From NCBI RefSeq assembly GCF_900119085.1, contig NZ_FPIQ01000001.1:248001-312000 (forward strand): DNA of 64,000 bases, written 5' to 3'. Source of the stretch: Nitrosovibrio sp. Nv17. GTDB taxonomy: Bacteria; Pseudomonadota; Gammaproteobacteria; Burkholderiales; Nitrosomonadaceae. The notes beneath the pieces are model-generated. The model was not told where the DNA came from and did no database searches. It worked only from the letters and a program-made list of their open reading frames with translations. Both the position numbers and the translations under genes were made by a program. Below, one piece after another: positions 19,093 through 28,671 of the stretch (its first letter is position 1; the number at the start of each line of letters is the position of its first letter).

Positions 19093-21894
19093 ATGGATCG
19101 GTGGCGTTTCATGTATGTGTTAAACAACCGAGGCAAGGTGGTGGCCGCGTCGCTGGCAGCGGTCGCCCTGCTGCTTTTTTTCCCGGCGTGCGACAGGGTC
19201 GGCGGCCAGACTTTCGATCAGCACGTGCAGAATGCGAAGGTTTTTCAGGACAAGGGGGAACTGCGCGCAAGCATCATCGAGCTCAAGAATGCACTGCAGC
19301 AGAATCCCGACAGCGCGGAAGCGCGGCTGCTGCTTGGGGAGATATATGTCGCGGTACGCGACGGGGTCAGCGCCGAAAAGGAATTGTCGCGGGCGAGAAA
19401 ACTGGGAGCCGATGGCGAATCCAGCAAAATAATGCTGGGTCAGGCGCTGCTCCTGCAGGAAAGCTACACCCGGATCCTGGAAGAGATCGAACCGGATCCC
19501 GGGGCATCCCCCAAGGATGTGGCCAGGATACAGCAGCTTCGTGCGGAAGCTCAATTCGGCCTGGGGCATCCGGAGCAGGCCTGCGACCTGCTGGAACAAT
19601 CCGTGCGAGTCGACTCGACCTATGTCCCGGTTTATTGGGGGTTGGCCCGGTGTGCCGCCATCAGGGAAGATTTCCAGTATGCCAGGACGCTGCTTGAGCG
19701 CGCACTGGAACTCGAAGCCCGGAATGCCGAGACCTGGATATGGCTGGGCAAGCTGGCGCAGATGACGAGCGATTTCAAGGCGGCCGAGGCGGCCTTCTCC
19801 AGTGCGCTCGAGATCTCTCAGGATCATGTCGAGGCTTATCAGAACCTGGTCTTCCTGTACTTAGCAACGGGTGAGTACGACAAGGCACGGACACAACTCG
19901 GCGCAGCGCGCAAGTTCGCGCCCAAGAATCTCAGGCTCTTGTATCTGCAGGGGTTGTTGAATTTCCGGGAGAAAAATTATACGGAGGCCAGGGACAACCT
20001 GCTGGAAGTGCTGAAAAGTGCTCCGGATGACACGCCCAGCTTGCTGCTTTCCGGGGTAGTTTTTCATGAACTGGGCAGCTTCCAGCAGGCGATCCAGAAT
20101 CTCGGGAAGGTGCTGGATCGATTCCCCGATAACGAGCACGCTCGCAAAGCCCTGGCTGCCGCGTTGCTGAAAACGGGGCAATCCGACCGTGCGCTGACTA
20201 CCCTGAAGCCCCTACTCACAGCGGGTAGTCAGAATACGGACGTATGGGTTCTGGCCAGCGAGGCGGCGCTCCAGGGGGGGCACCCTGCCCAGGCCAGGGA
20301 CTATCTTCAAAAGGCGGCGGCGGACGATCCGAAGAATACCCGTTTGCGCACCGCCCTGGGCGTGGGCCTGATGATGGCCGGTGACGCGATTCGCGGCGTG
20401 GCGGAGTTGGAGTCGGTCGTCGCGGAGGATGCGGAGCAGACGACCGCGGAAACACTGCTGATCCTGAGCTACATGGACAAGCGGGAATATGACAAGGCGC
20501 TCGCCGCCCTTGCCAGGCTGGAAAAGAAGCACCCCGACGATCCTACCGTGCACAATTTCCGTGGCGCGATCTACGCGGCCAGGAAGGATATCGCCAATGC
20601 ACGCAGGAGCTTAGAACGGGCCCTGGCGATACAGCCCAATTACAAAGCCGCGCTGACCAATCTGGCGAAACTGGAGCTGCAGGAAAACAATCTGGCCGCT
20701 GCCCGCAAGCATTTCGAGGCTGTCCTAGTGATGGATAAAAGCGATGTTGAGTCCATGCTGGCCTTGATGCGACTGGAGAGCGACGAGGGGAAAAAAATTA
20801 CCTGGCTCAAGCGGGCGGTCGAAGCCAATCCTGCTGTGCTGGAACCCAGGATTCTCCTGGCCCAGTATTACCTGAGAAAGCAGCAGCCGGCCCAGGCATT
20901 GGCGCTCGCCCAGGAGGGGGTGCGCCTGAATCCCGCCAGCCGCGATGCGGTCGACCTGCTCGGCACGACGCAATGGGAAAATGGAGAAAAGGACAAGGCA
21001 CTGGCGACGTTTACTCAGCTTGCCACCGCGATGCCGCCCGAGTCCGCCGTCGCCTACTACAAGCTGGCATCGGTACAGGCGGCCATGACGGATAGCGACA
21101 CGACCCGGGCATCCCTGACCAAGGCGTTGAAGCTCAAGCCCGACTACCTGCCTGCGCAAACGGCGCTCGTCTGGCTGGAGTACAATGCCGGCCGGCCGGC
21201 GGAGGCGCTGAAGCTCGCGCAGAGAATCCAGAAGCAGTCCCCCGGCCTTGCCTCCGGCTTCATGCTCGAAGCCAAGGTTCTGACCGCCCAGGAAAAGCAC
21301 GCGGAAGCGGCGGCGGCCTACGAAAAGGCCCTGGCGATCGAAAACAGTGGCCCGGTGGCCATCGAAGTCCATCGGGCACGGATTCTTGCGGGCAATCCAC
21401 AGAAGGCCGATGCCGACCTGCTGCAATGGCTGAAGAGCCACGACAGCCCGGATGCGCGATACCATCTTGCGCACGCTTACCTGGCTTCGGGACGTCACAA
21501 GCTGGCGATTGAGCAGTATTCGATTCTCTTGAAGAAAAATCCTGAGAACGTCGCGGTACTGAACAATCTTGCCGGGCTGTATCACCAGGAAAAGAATCCC
21601 GAGGCGCTGACATGGGCCGAGAAGGCCTACAAGCTCAGCCCGGGCTCGCCCGTCGTCGCCGATACCCTGGGCTGGATCCTGACGGAACAGGGTGAGGTCG
21701 CCCGAGGCGTGGAATTGCTGCACAAGGCGGCGACCGGCGCGCCTGCCGACCTGGAGATCGGATACCATTACGCGGTGGCCCTGGCCAAGGCGGGAGAAAA
21801 GGTCAAGGCACGCCGGCAGCTGGAGAAATTGCTGGCGGCCAACGGCAAGTTTCCCCAGAAGGCAGAGGCCAGAACGCTGCTCGATCGGCTGTGA
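19093..21894 (+). CDS. prsT: PEP-CTERM system TPR-repeat lipoprotein (PrsT-like)
   Basis: A 933-aa lipoprotein built almost wholly of tetratricopeptide repeats. The N-terminus has a hydrophobic stretch ending FFPAC, a lipobox with Cys at about residue 33, so it should be lipidated and face the periplasm. Repeats such as ASIIELKNALQQNPDSAEARLLLGEIY run to the C-terminus. Length and layout match the PEP-CTERM-associated TPR family PrsT, found in exopolysaccharide/exosortase loci. ATG 19093 has GAGG at 19081-19084; an upstream ATG at 19060 is less likely. It is isolated here from any exosortase gene. Confidence 0.88.
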   Translation: MDRWRFMYVLNNRGKVVAASLAAVALLLFFPACDRVGGQTFDQHVQNAKVFQDKGELRASIIELKNALQQNPDSAEARLLLGEIYVAVRDGVSAEKELSRARKLGADGESSKIMLGQALLLQESYTRILEEIEPDPGASPKDVARIQQLRAEAQFGLGHPEQACDLLEQSVRVDSTYVPVYWGLARCAAIREDFQYARTLLERALELEARNAETWIWLGKLAQMTSDFKAAEAAFSSALEISQDHVEAYQNLVFLYLATGEYDKARTQLGAARKFAPKNLRLLYLQGLLNFREKNYTEARDNLLEVLKSAPDDTPSLLLSGVVFHELGSFQQAIQNLGKVLDRFPDNEHARKALAAALLKTGQSDRALTTLKPLLTAGSQNTDVWVLASEAALQGGHPAQARDYLQKAAADDPKNTRLRTALGVGLMMAGDAIRGVAELESVVAEDAEQTTAETLLILSYMDKREYDKALAALARLEKKHPDDPTVHNFRGAIYAARKDIANARRSLERALAIQPNYKAALTNLAKLELQENNLAAARKHFEAVLVMDKSDVESMLALMRLESDEGKKITWLKRAVEANPAVLEPRILLAQYYLRKQQPAQALALAQEGVRLNPASRDAVDLLGTTQWENGEKDKALATFTQLATAMPPESAVAYYKLASVQAAMTDSDTTRASLTKALKLKPDYLPAQTALVWLEYNAGRPAEALKLAQRIQKQSPGLASGFMLEAKVLTAQEKHAEAAAAYEKALAIENSGPVAIEVHRARILAGNPQKADADLLQWLKSHDSPDARYHLAHAYLASGRHKLAIEQYSILLKKNPENVAVLNNLAGLYHQEKNPEALTWAEKAYKLSPGSPVVADTLGWILTEQGEVARGVELLHKAATGAPADLEIGYHYAVALAKAGEKVKARRQLEKLLAANGKFPQKAEARTLLDRL

Positions 21895-21942
21895 CGGCTT
21901 GTCGTCCGGGATGGGCCGGCCGTGTTGGATGCGGATGCATGC

Positions 21943-23172
21943 TCATGCTCCGTGGCGCTTCCCGTGCAGGATTTCCGCGGTGATCGCCCGGAAACGCCGG
22001 CTGGCGTCGGTCTGGGCCAGGATACGGCTGATCCGTCCGGCGGCTTCGGCGTAGGTGGTGTTTTCCAGCACTTCGGTCACCGTCTTGTCCAGGTCTGCGA
22101 GGCAATTCCTGGTCGCGCGCAGCGCGATGCCGGATCCGGAGCGCTCCACCGCCTTCATGTTCAATAGCTGGTCCATATTGGAGCACAGGCCGATGACCGG
22201 TACCCCGTGGGCAAGCGCCCAATAGGTGGTCAGGCTGCCGCCGTTGCTGATGATCAACCGGGATCGCCGGCTTGCGCTCTCGATGGAGAGGTAATCGATG
22301 ATGAAGGCATTCGAGGGCGGATCGGCAATCACGATCTTCCCGGCGGTGGCCACGATGATCGTTATCGGGAGCCTTGACAGTGTGACAAGAACCGAAGGCA
22401 GGAGGCCGGCCTGCCCCGAGCTTCCCAGCGTCATGAACACCACTGGTCTGTCCGGGGGCAGATGGGTCCACCAGGCCGGCAAGGGAGTGCATGTCGACCA
22501 GAATACCGGACCAAGGTAATAATGGTGGGACGGCAGGGCACGTGTGGGTACAATCTCGGGAATGTCCGCGTATAGCGTATAGTTGCCCCAGGTGTAGACG
22601 TTTCTGAGATCGGGCTGCAAGGGCGGCAGCCCGTAACGGCGGCGCACCTGATTCAGGGGTCTTGCATGCAGGGCAAATATGACGGGCCTGGCGGTGTCGA
22701 ATATCGCTTGTGCGATACCGACCCCGAGGAAGCGGGTGATGGGCAAGTCAGGCACGGGGTATTCCGTCCCTGCGAATGGACTCCAGTAGGCGTTGACCAT
22801 CGAGGCATATGGTACGTTGCGCAGTGGCGCACTGACGGCCAGGGACAATCTGAAGTCGCCAACCACCAGATCCGGCTTGACGTCGTCCAGCAGCACCAGG
22901 TCCTCCTCGACGTAGCGGGCAAGAGTTTCCGCACTGTAGAGCCGCTCGCCCCGGGCAAGGGCGCGCTCGAATGCGGCGGAAGGGATGGACCATATGGGAC
23001 GGAACGCACATCCTGACAATGACTCCAGCGCCAGATAGCGGGGATCCGATGCGACCACCACTTCATATTCGGATGGATCGAGCGAGCGAGCCAACACGGC
23101 GATCCGGGCAAAATGTGCAAGCGTGACCGCTTCGGCGACAAGGAGGATGACGGGCTTGGCTGGCGTTTTCAA
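21943..23172 (-). CDS. UGT/MGT-type glycosyltransferase (GT1-like)
   Basis: A 409-aa GT-B glycosyltransferase of the UDP-glucuronosyl/macrolide type. The N-terminal half has the Rossmann-like acceptor domain, and the C-terminal half carries VVFMTLGSSGQAG and the donor-binding stretch SNGGSLTTYWALAHGVPVI with the Gly-rich/HGVP motif. Such enzymes add sugars to small lipophilic acceptors rather than to polysaccharide. It sits between prsT and the ABC transporter, on the opposite strand to both, so a role in decorating the locus product is plausible but inferred. Confidence 0.82.
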   Translation of the reverse strand: MKTPAKPVILLVAEAVTLAHFARIAVLARSLDPSEYEVVVASDPRYLALESLSGCAFRPIWSIPSAAFERALARGERLYSAETLARYVEEDLVLLDDVKPDLVVGDFRLSLAVSAPLRNVPYASMVNAYWSPFAGTEYPVPDLPITRFLGVGIAQAIFDTARPVIFALHARPLNQVRRRYGLPPLQPDLRNVYTWGNYTLYADIPEIVPTRALPSHHYYLGPVFWSTCTPLPAWWTHLPPDRPVVFMTLGSSGQAGLLPSVLVTLSRLPITIIVATAGKIVIADPPSNAFIIDYLSIESASRRSRLIISNGGSLTTYWALAHGVPVIGLCSNMDQLLNMKAVERSGSGIALRATRNCLADLDKTVTEVLENTTYAEAAGRISRILAQTDASRRFRAITAEILHGKRHGA

Positions 23173-23195
23173 TTACGCTGGTTCACATGAGGTCA

Positions 23196-23213
23196 TTCTC
23201 ATCGGGATGAGAA
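23196..23213. promoter_or_regulatory. 18-bp inverted repeat in a divergent promoter region
   Basis: TTCTCATC-GG-GATGAGAA has perfect 8-bp arms and lies in the 143-base gap between the divergent glycosyltransferase and ABC-permease genes. It looks like a repressor or activator operator; the regulator is unknown. Confidence 0.5.
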
Positions 23214-23315
23214 GGGCGGGTCGTGTCATGAAGGCCTTTCCCGGTCAGACGGAACCGTCACTCGATTGACCGGCACGCTGTTCCAGCCAATCTTACCGGT
23301 GCTCGCAAGGATGTC

Positions 23316-24554
23316 ATGATCAAAAGCGCGATGGCGGATTTTCGGATTGCTGCCCGCAACCTCGCACGGAACCGGCGGCGGGCGCTTGCGGCCCTGCTCA
23401 TGGTGGTCGTCGGCGGCGTCTCGCTGATACTTGCCGACGGTTTCATCCAGTGGATTTTCTGGGCCATGCGCGAAAGCACCATCCACTCCCAGTCCGGGCA
23501 CATCCAGGTCATGCGTCCAGGATACCTCGCTGCGGGCGCCAGCGATCCCTACGCCTACATGTTACCGGAGAATTCGCCGCAGCGTAGCGCAATCGAATCC
23601 ACGGCAGGAGTCAAGCTCACGACCCCGAGACTGGCACTGAGCGGACTCATCAGCCATGACGAGACGACTGTCGCATTCATGGCGGACGGTGTGGACCCGA
23701 ACAGGGAGGCTGAGCTGAGCAAGTCCTTGAACATCGTGACGGGACGGAACCTCGCCGATGCGAAAGCAAGAGAGGTGATTCTCGGCAGCGGTCTGGCGCG
23801 CACCCTCGCTGTGGAGCCGGGGGCTACCATCACCCTGCTGGCGACCACCGCGAGCGGAGGCATCAATGCCGTGGAAGCGAAGGTGGCCGGGACTTTCGTC
23901 AGTGTCAACAAAGTCTATGATGATTCGGCGCTGCGTCTCCCGATCGGCCTGGCCCAGTCTCTGATGCGGGTGAAGGGCGCCCACCTCTGGCTGGTGCTGC
24001 TGGACGACACCGAGCGTACGGACGATTATCTGGCCGGGTTTCGCGCGCGCTTTCCCATGGCAGCGAGCCAGCTCGAACTGGTGCCGTGGCATCAGCAGGC
24101 CGATTTCTACAAGAAGACGGTGACGCTGTTCTCGCAGCAGATGAACGTGTTGCGGCTGATCATCGGCTGCATCATCATACTCAGCATTTCCAACATGCTG
24201 GTGATGAATGTGCTGGAGCGCACGGGTGAAATCGGCACGCTGCTGGCCATTGGCTTCAAGCGCAGCAAGATTCTTCGCCTGTTTGCGATGGAGGGCCTGC
24301 TGCTGGGCCTGATCGGCGCCTCCATGGGACTGGTCCTCGGGTATGCGCTGGCTGAGGTGATCTCGGCGATCGGCATTCCCATGCCGCCTCCACCCGGCAT
24401 GACGGAAGGCTACACTGGCGAGATCCGGGTGACCGCGAGCGTGATGACGCATGCCTTCCTGGTCGCGCTCGTTACCACCTCGCTCGCAGGCGTGTATCCG
24501 GCATGGCAGGCATCGCGCCTGCAGATCATCAACGCATTGCGCCACAATATATGA
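23316..24554 (+). CDS. ABC transporter permease, FtsX/MacB/LolCE family (first)
   Basis: A 412-aa inner-membrane permease: one N-terminal transmembrane segment after a basic start, a large periplasmic MacB-PCD-like domain (about residues 50-270), then three C-terminal membrane segments with the conserved ERTGEIGTLLAIGFKRSKI cytoplasmic loop. This layout is typical of LolC/LolE and MacB-type mechanotransmitters that pass lipids or peptides to periplasmic partners. ATG 23316 or the in-frame ATG 23331 could be used. It is followed by a paralogous permease and an ATPase. Confidence 0.88.
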   Translation: MIKSAMADFRIAARNLARNRRRALAALLMVVVGGVSLILADGFIQWIFWAMRESTIHSQSGHIQVMRPGYLAAGASDPYAYMLPENSPQRSAIESTAGVKLTTPRLALSGLISHDETTVAFMADGVDPNREAELSKSLNIVTGRNLADAKAREVILGSGLARTLAVEPGATITLLATTASGGINAVEAKVAGTFVSVNKVYDDSALRLPIGLAQSLMRVKGAHLWLVLLDDTERTDDYLAGFRARFPMAASQLELVPWHQQADFYKKTVTLFSQQMNVLRLIIGCIIILSISNMLVMNVLERTGEIGTLLAIGFKRSKILRLFAMEGLLLGLIGASMGLVLGYALAEVISAIGIPMPPPPGMTEGYTGEIRVTASVMTHAFLVALVTTSLAGVYPAWQASRLQIINALRHNI

Positions 24555-24594
24555 GGCATCGATTGAATACGGCCACCTGAGTACGGATCTCCGC

Positions 24595-25806
24595 ATGCTC
24601 AAGCTTGCCTTTCGCAACATCTTCCGGAATCGCTTGCGCACTGCCCTGACGCTGGCGGCCATCACCACCGGTGTGGTGGCCATCATCATCAGTGGCGGTT
24701 TCGTCGAGGATGTGTTCGTGCAGCTGCGCGAATCGACGATTCGTTCACGTATCGGGCACGTCCAGGTGTTCAGGTACGGATACAACGAATACGGGGGGCG
24801 CGAGCCTTCGCGCTACATGATCACGCAGCCCGCTCCCGTGGCGGATGCCATAGGGCATATCCCGCATGTGCGTACCGTCATGGCGCGTCTGAATTTTTCC
24901 GGATTGATCAACAACGGCCGCGCCAACCTGTCCATTGTGGGCGAAGGCATCGAACCGGACAAGGAGGCCCAGCTGGGAACCGGCATGGCCATCATCGCCG
25001 GCCGTGCATTGTCCGGCAACGATACGTTCGGGGCGGTGATCGGCGAGGGCGTTGCAACAGCCATGCATCTGCGGCCCGGCAGCCAGATAACCCTGATGGT
25101 GAATACCCTGGAGGGTGCGTTGAATACGCTGGAGTGCGAAGTCGTCGGGGTATTCCGAACATTCTCCAAGGAATACGACGACCGTGCCATCCGTATTTCA
25201 TTGGTCTCCGCCCAGGAGCTTCTCTTTACCCAGTCGGTGCACAACATGGTCGTGCTGCTGGATGATACCCGCACCACGGATACCGTGACGCAAGCCCTTA
25301 AGACGCAACTGGAATCGCTGGGCCATGAGATCAAGTCCTGGGACGAGCTGGCCGATTTCTATCAGAAAACGGAAGCGCTCTATCGGCGCCAGCTCGGGGC
25401 GCTGCAGTTCATCGTCCTCGTCATGCTGGTTCTGAGCGTGACCAGCACCATCAATATGGTGGTGCATGAGCGCACCGGGGAGTTCGGAACCCTGCTTGCG
25501 CTGGGGCTGCGTCAGCGTCAGATCTTCAAGCTCGTAATGATCGAGAACACGCTGCTGGGACTGATCGGCAGCATGTTCGGCGTGCTGCTGGGGACTGCGC
25601 TTGCGGGAGCGATATCGAACATCGGCATTGCCATGCCGCCGCCGCCCGGCTCGAACATCGGCTATACCGCCACGATACAACTGGCCCCCTGGATACTCGG
25701 AACGGCGGCCACGATAGGGATTCTGGCGGCGATCATGGCTGCCCTGCTGCCGGCTCGCCGCGCCTCGCGCCTAGTGATCGTGAATGCGTTGCGCCAGAAT
25801 ATCTGA
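24595..25806 (+). CDS. ABC transporter permease, FtsX/MacB/LolCE family (second)
   Basis: A 403-aa paralogue of the preceding permease, with the same one-plus-three membrane layout and the HERTGEFGTLLALGLRQRQI loop near residue 295. Both carry a similar pattern of REST(I)R/HS(QSGHIQV or RIGHVQV) after the first membrane segment and MPPPPG before the last segments, showing that they arose by duplication. The frame is open upstream into the first permease, but ATG 24595 gives the family start MLKLAFRNIFRNRLR. It lies 40 bases after the first permease. Together they should form a heterodimer. Confidence 0.87.
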   Translation: MLKLAFRNIFRNRLRTALTLAAITTGVVAIIISGGFVEDVFVQLRESTIRSRIGHVQVFRYGYNEYGGREPSRYMITQPAPVADAIGHIPHVRTVMARLNFSGLINNGRANLSIVGEGIEPDKEAQLGTGMAIIAGRALSGNDTFGAVIGEGVATAMHLRPGSQITLMVNTLEGALNTLECEVVGVFRTFSKEYDDRAIRISLVSAQELLFTQSVHNMVVLLDDTRTTDTVTQALKTQLESLGHEIKSWDELADFYQKTEALYRRQLGALQFIVLVMLVLSVTSTINMVVHERTGEFGTLLALGLRQRQIFKLVMIENTLLGLIGSMFGVLLGTALAGAISNIGIAMPPPPGSNIGYTATIQLAPWILGTAATIGILAAIMAALLPARRASRLVIVNALRQNI

Positions 25807-25972
25807 TGGGCAAGGTGGTCCTGCATGCGTGCGTCGCCGGCCATGGAGGGTCTTTTCCAGGCATCCGATCGGGCCACTTTGGGCGGCATGACGGGCCGGA
25901 CGTCGAATGCATGTGCAATCGGCCGCTGTCCGTGGTCTTAGGGGCAATATGGCTTCCAGAGGGAGTATGGTC

Positions 25973-26686
25973 ATGAATGAGAGGCATGACACCGGATCGT
26001 CGGCAGCGATGGTCGAGGTTCGCGCGGTCAGCAAAGTGTATTCGCTCGGGAAGCAGTCGGTCATGGCTCTGGATGCGGTCTCGCTTACCGTGGGCCGAGG
26101 CGAGTTCATGGCGCTAGCGGGCCCCTCCGGCAGCGGCAAATCGACCTTGCTCAATTTGATCGGCTGCATCGATACCCCTACGTCGGGAAGCATCCTGATC
26201 GCAGGGCAGGATATCGGCGGCAGGACACCCGATGAGCTTTCCGACCTGCGATTGAACACCCTGGGCTTCGTTTTCCAGACCTTCAACCTGCTGCCGGTCC
26301 TGTCTGCATGGGAGAACGTCGAATACCCCTTGCTGCAAAAGGCCGGCATGTCCAAGGAAACACGGGATGAGCGCGTACGGCACTATCTGGGCGTGGTTGG
26401 ACTGGAGCACTACACGCACCATCGTCCCAATGAACTGAGCGGCGGGCAGCGTCAGCGGGTGGCCATCGCGCGTGCGCTCGCCACCCGTCCCAGCATCGTA
26501 CTTGCGGATGAGCCAACCGCCAATCTCGATCACAAGACCGGCGCAGGCATACTGAACCTGATGAAGTCGCTCAATCAGGAAGAGGGGACCACGTTCATCT
26601 TCTCGACCCATGATCCGCGGGTCATGGAGATGGCAAGCCGGCTGGTCAGGCTGGCCGATGGCCAGATCATCGGCCAGGGAATGTGA
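25973..26686 (+). CDS. ABC transporter ATP-binding protein (LolD/MacB-like)
   Basis: A 237-aa ATPase with Walker A GPSGSGKST, Q-loop region LGFVFQTFNLLPVLSAWENV, signature LSGGQRQRVAIARAL, Walker B IVLADEPTANLDH and the switch His in STHDPRV. The Q-loop stretch and length place it in the LolD/MacB/FtsE group. ATG 25973 is chosen because GAGGGAG lies 7 bases upstream; two further in-frame ATGs upstream are less likely. It should energise the two preceding permeases. Confidence 0.92.
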   Translation: MNERHDTGSSAAMVEVRAVSKVYSLGKQSVMALDAVSLTVGRGEFMALAGPSGSGKSTLLNLIGCIDTPTSGSILIAGQDIGGRTPDELSDLRLNTLGFVFQTFNLLPVLSAWENVEYPLLQKAGMSKETRDERVRHYLGVVGLEHYTHHRPNELSGGQRQRVAIARALATRPSIVLADEPTANLDHKTGAGILNLMKSLNQEEGTTFIFSTHDPRVMEMASRLVRLADGQIIGQGM

Positions 26687-26736
26687 AGGAAGGGGGGCGT
26701 GACTGCCATCGCTTGCGCCGCATCTTCCGCGTGATT

Positions 26737-27810
26737 CTATTTTTCGCGCTCAACCAGGCGTTCCAGGGACAGGCGCAAGGAGCGGCTTGCTGCTGGGGGG
26801 CCATGGCCGATGCGCCCAAGGAAAACGACCCGCTCGACCAGGGAATCGCCCATCAGTCGAGACAGGCGTGCGGACAGTTCGGTCGCGGTATCCATCATGC
26901 CGGGCAGACGGCTGAACGTCCGCTGCTCGCGCACGTAACGGCCGAAGATCAAAGGGGTCATCTCGGGCTGCAGCTGCAATCCCAGGTGCGTCGCCGTCAG
27001 CCAGAAACGCTGGACGGCCCGTCCGGCGGCGACGTAGTCGTCGATCGTCTGCGGCGCGCGCGCGGACAGGATGGCAAAATGGGCTGCACAGAACAGGCCG
27101 GGCAGCAGATCCATTTCGATGCGGGGAACGAGATGCCCGGACAGGTAGGTGTTAAAGAAAGCGACACGTTGCCAGCTTGCCATGACCCAACGCATCAGCC
27201 TGAGGGTCATGGCATCCAGTCCGAGGGCCTGATCCGGTACCTTGTCGTCGCTGTATCGTGATCGCCATTGAATGATGTCCCGGTGTACGGTGTAGGCTTC
27301 CGGCAAGGTCAGCCGAAGCTTGGCATTGTCGAACATCAGCCTGGCCAATTGCCGCCGCTGTGCCCGGGTATCGAACCATCTGATGGAGCAGGCGTTTCCT
27401 GCGGCATGTTGCAGCGCCGTTTTCTGTGCTGCGGTCAGCGGCGTGGTGCGCATGGGCCGGCGCTGTACCGAGCGTGTCCTGATGCAGGGAAACAGCGGAT
27501 CGGGCGGTTGATCTTGGGGATTCAGCGTCGCGACATACCTGGGGTGCGTATCGGACAATTCGGTGCAGCGCCTGAATTCGGCGTGCATGCCGTGCGCGCT
27601 GGCGGCGATCGCAAGGGTCTCCAGCAATGCGCCCAGCGCCATCTGGCTGGGGTGGCCATCGAGATCGTAGACGCAGTGGTCGCGGGTGTCGAATGCATTG
27701 ATAGCCAGATGATGGTCATCGATGACTTCAAATCTCCATGGCTGGGTGTTGTCCCCGCTCGGCGCCCAACGGGCGGACTCCAGAATATCCGCGAGAAGTC
27801 GGGGGATCAT
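26737..27810 (-). CDS. Nitroreductase-like flavoprotein (partner of the adjacent ThiF protein)
   Basis: A 357-aa protein of the nitroreductase superfamily: ARWAPSGDNTQPWRFEV at residues 13-29 resembles the FMN-binding N-terminus of this fold, and the rest is longer than simple nitroreductases (about 200 aa), as in proteins related to the C-terminal half of mycobacterial MoeY/Rv1355c. The true substrate is unknown. It starts 3 bases after the ThiF gene stop, on the same strand, so the two are translationally close and probably work together. It converges on the ABC transporter operon with a 50-base gap. Confidence 0.75.
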   Translation of the reverse strand: MIPRLLADILESARWAPSGDNTQPWRFEVIDDHHLAINAFDTRDHCVYDLDGHPSQMALGALLETLAIAASAHGMHAEFRRCTELSDTHPRYVATLNPQDQPPDPLFPCIRTRSVQRRPMRTTPLTAAQKTALQHAAGNACSIRWFDTRAQRRQLARLMFDNAKLRLTLPEAYTVHRDIIQWRSRYSDDKVPDQALGLDAMTLRLMRWVMASWQRVAFFNTYLSGHLVPRIEMDLLPGLFCAAHFAILSARAPQTIDDYVAAGRAVQRFWLTATHLGLQLQPEMTPLIFGRYVREQRTFSRLPGMMDTATELSARLSRLMGDSLVERVVFLGRIGHGPPAASRSLRLSLERLVEREK

Positions 27811-27813
27811 GGC

Positions 27814-28671
27814 CTACAGTCCCAGTCTGCGTTTCGCCAGGGCGATGGCGAGACGCTGGAGAGGATGGCGATTGCCGCCGGGTCTCCAGGTCGATGCCAG
27901 CTTGTTGCGATAGGCGTCGAAATGATAGCCCCTGGGTGCCGCCCGGATCGGGCCGCGCTTCAGGAGGATCTTCAGGACTTCGGTTGCGGCCACGCCGGCG
28001 CAGAGCTGACAGGCCATGATGGTCGATGGGCCTTTACGGTTGGCGAGATCGACCGTCGATGGGTCCGCCAGATAGCCCATCTGCAGGCGGGCGGGTGCAA
28101 GCCCCATGAGAAAACGCACGGGTTCCTCGCTTGCAGGGCCGTCATTGAGGCGGAAATAGTCACTGAAACTCATGCCGCCCGGCAGGAAATTGAGAACTGC
28201 CGCCCCCATGCCCAGCGGGGCGGCCGTGACACCGGGAATACCCTTGCGCAGGCACGCCGCAAAGACCTGCTGGCGAATCTGCAGGGCAAAGAAATCCAGG
28301 CCGTCGACGTACACGTCCACGTTTTCCAGAAACTCTTCCAGGTTGTCAGGGGTGACTCCGGTTGCAAACTCCCTGATTTCGATCCCGGGATTGATATCGT
28401 GAGCCTGCTGGATCATGACTTCGAGCTTGCTCCGACCCAGACTGCTCACAGTCGCACCGGCCTGACGATTGAAGTTGACCAGATCGAAGGTATCGAAATC
28501 GGCCAGGTGGAATTTTTCGATGCCCAGCCGGCAGAGTGTCAGAAGATGGATGCCTCCCACTCCTCCAAGGCCGGCGATGGCTACCCTTCCATGACGCAGT
28601 TGCGTTTGCTCCTGCCGGGTCAGCCAGCCGACATTTCTGGAAAAAGCCTCGTCATAGTTGAAGGACGGCAT
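27814..28671 (-). CDS. ThiF/HesA/E1-like adenylyltransferase
   Basis: A 285-aa E1-superfamily protein. The nucleotide-binding GLGGVGG is at residues 34-40 and the DFDTFDLVNFNRQ stretch follows, as in enzymes that adenylate a carboxylate such as the C-terminus of a sulfur carrier. Only one CxxC (CQLC) is seen, so the zinc site of MoeB/ThiF looks incomplete. ATG 28671 (MPSFNYDEAFSRN) matches the start of close families; the frame is open to a GTG at 28773. No sulfur-carrier gene is next to it, so the acceptor may be unusual. Paired with the nitroreductase-like gene. Confidence 0.8.
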   Translation of the reverse strand: MPSFNYDEAFSRNVGWLTRQEQTQLRHGRVAIAGLGGVGGIHLLTLCRLGIEKFHLADFDTFDLVNFNRQAGATVSSLGRSKLEVMIQQAHDINPGIEIREFATGVTPDNLEEFLENVDVYVDGLDFFALQIRQQVFAACLRKGIPGVTAAPLGMGAAVLNFLPGGMSFSDYFRLNDGPASEEPVRFLMGLAPARLQMGYLADPSTVDLANRKGPSTIMACQLCAGVAATEVLKILLKRGPIRAAPRGYHFDAYRNKLASTWRPGGNRHPLQRLAIALAKRRLGL

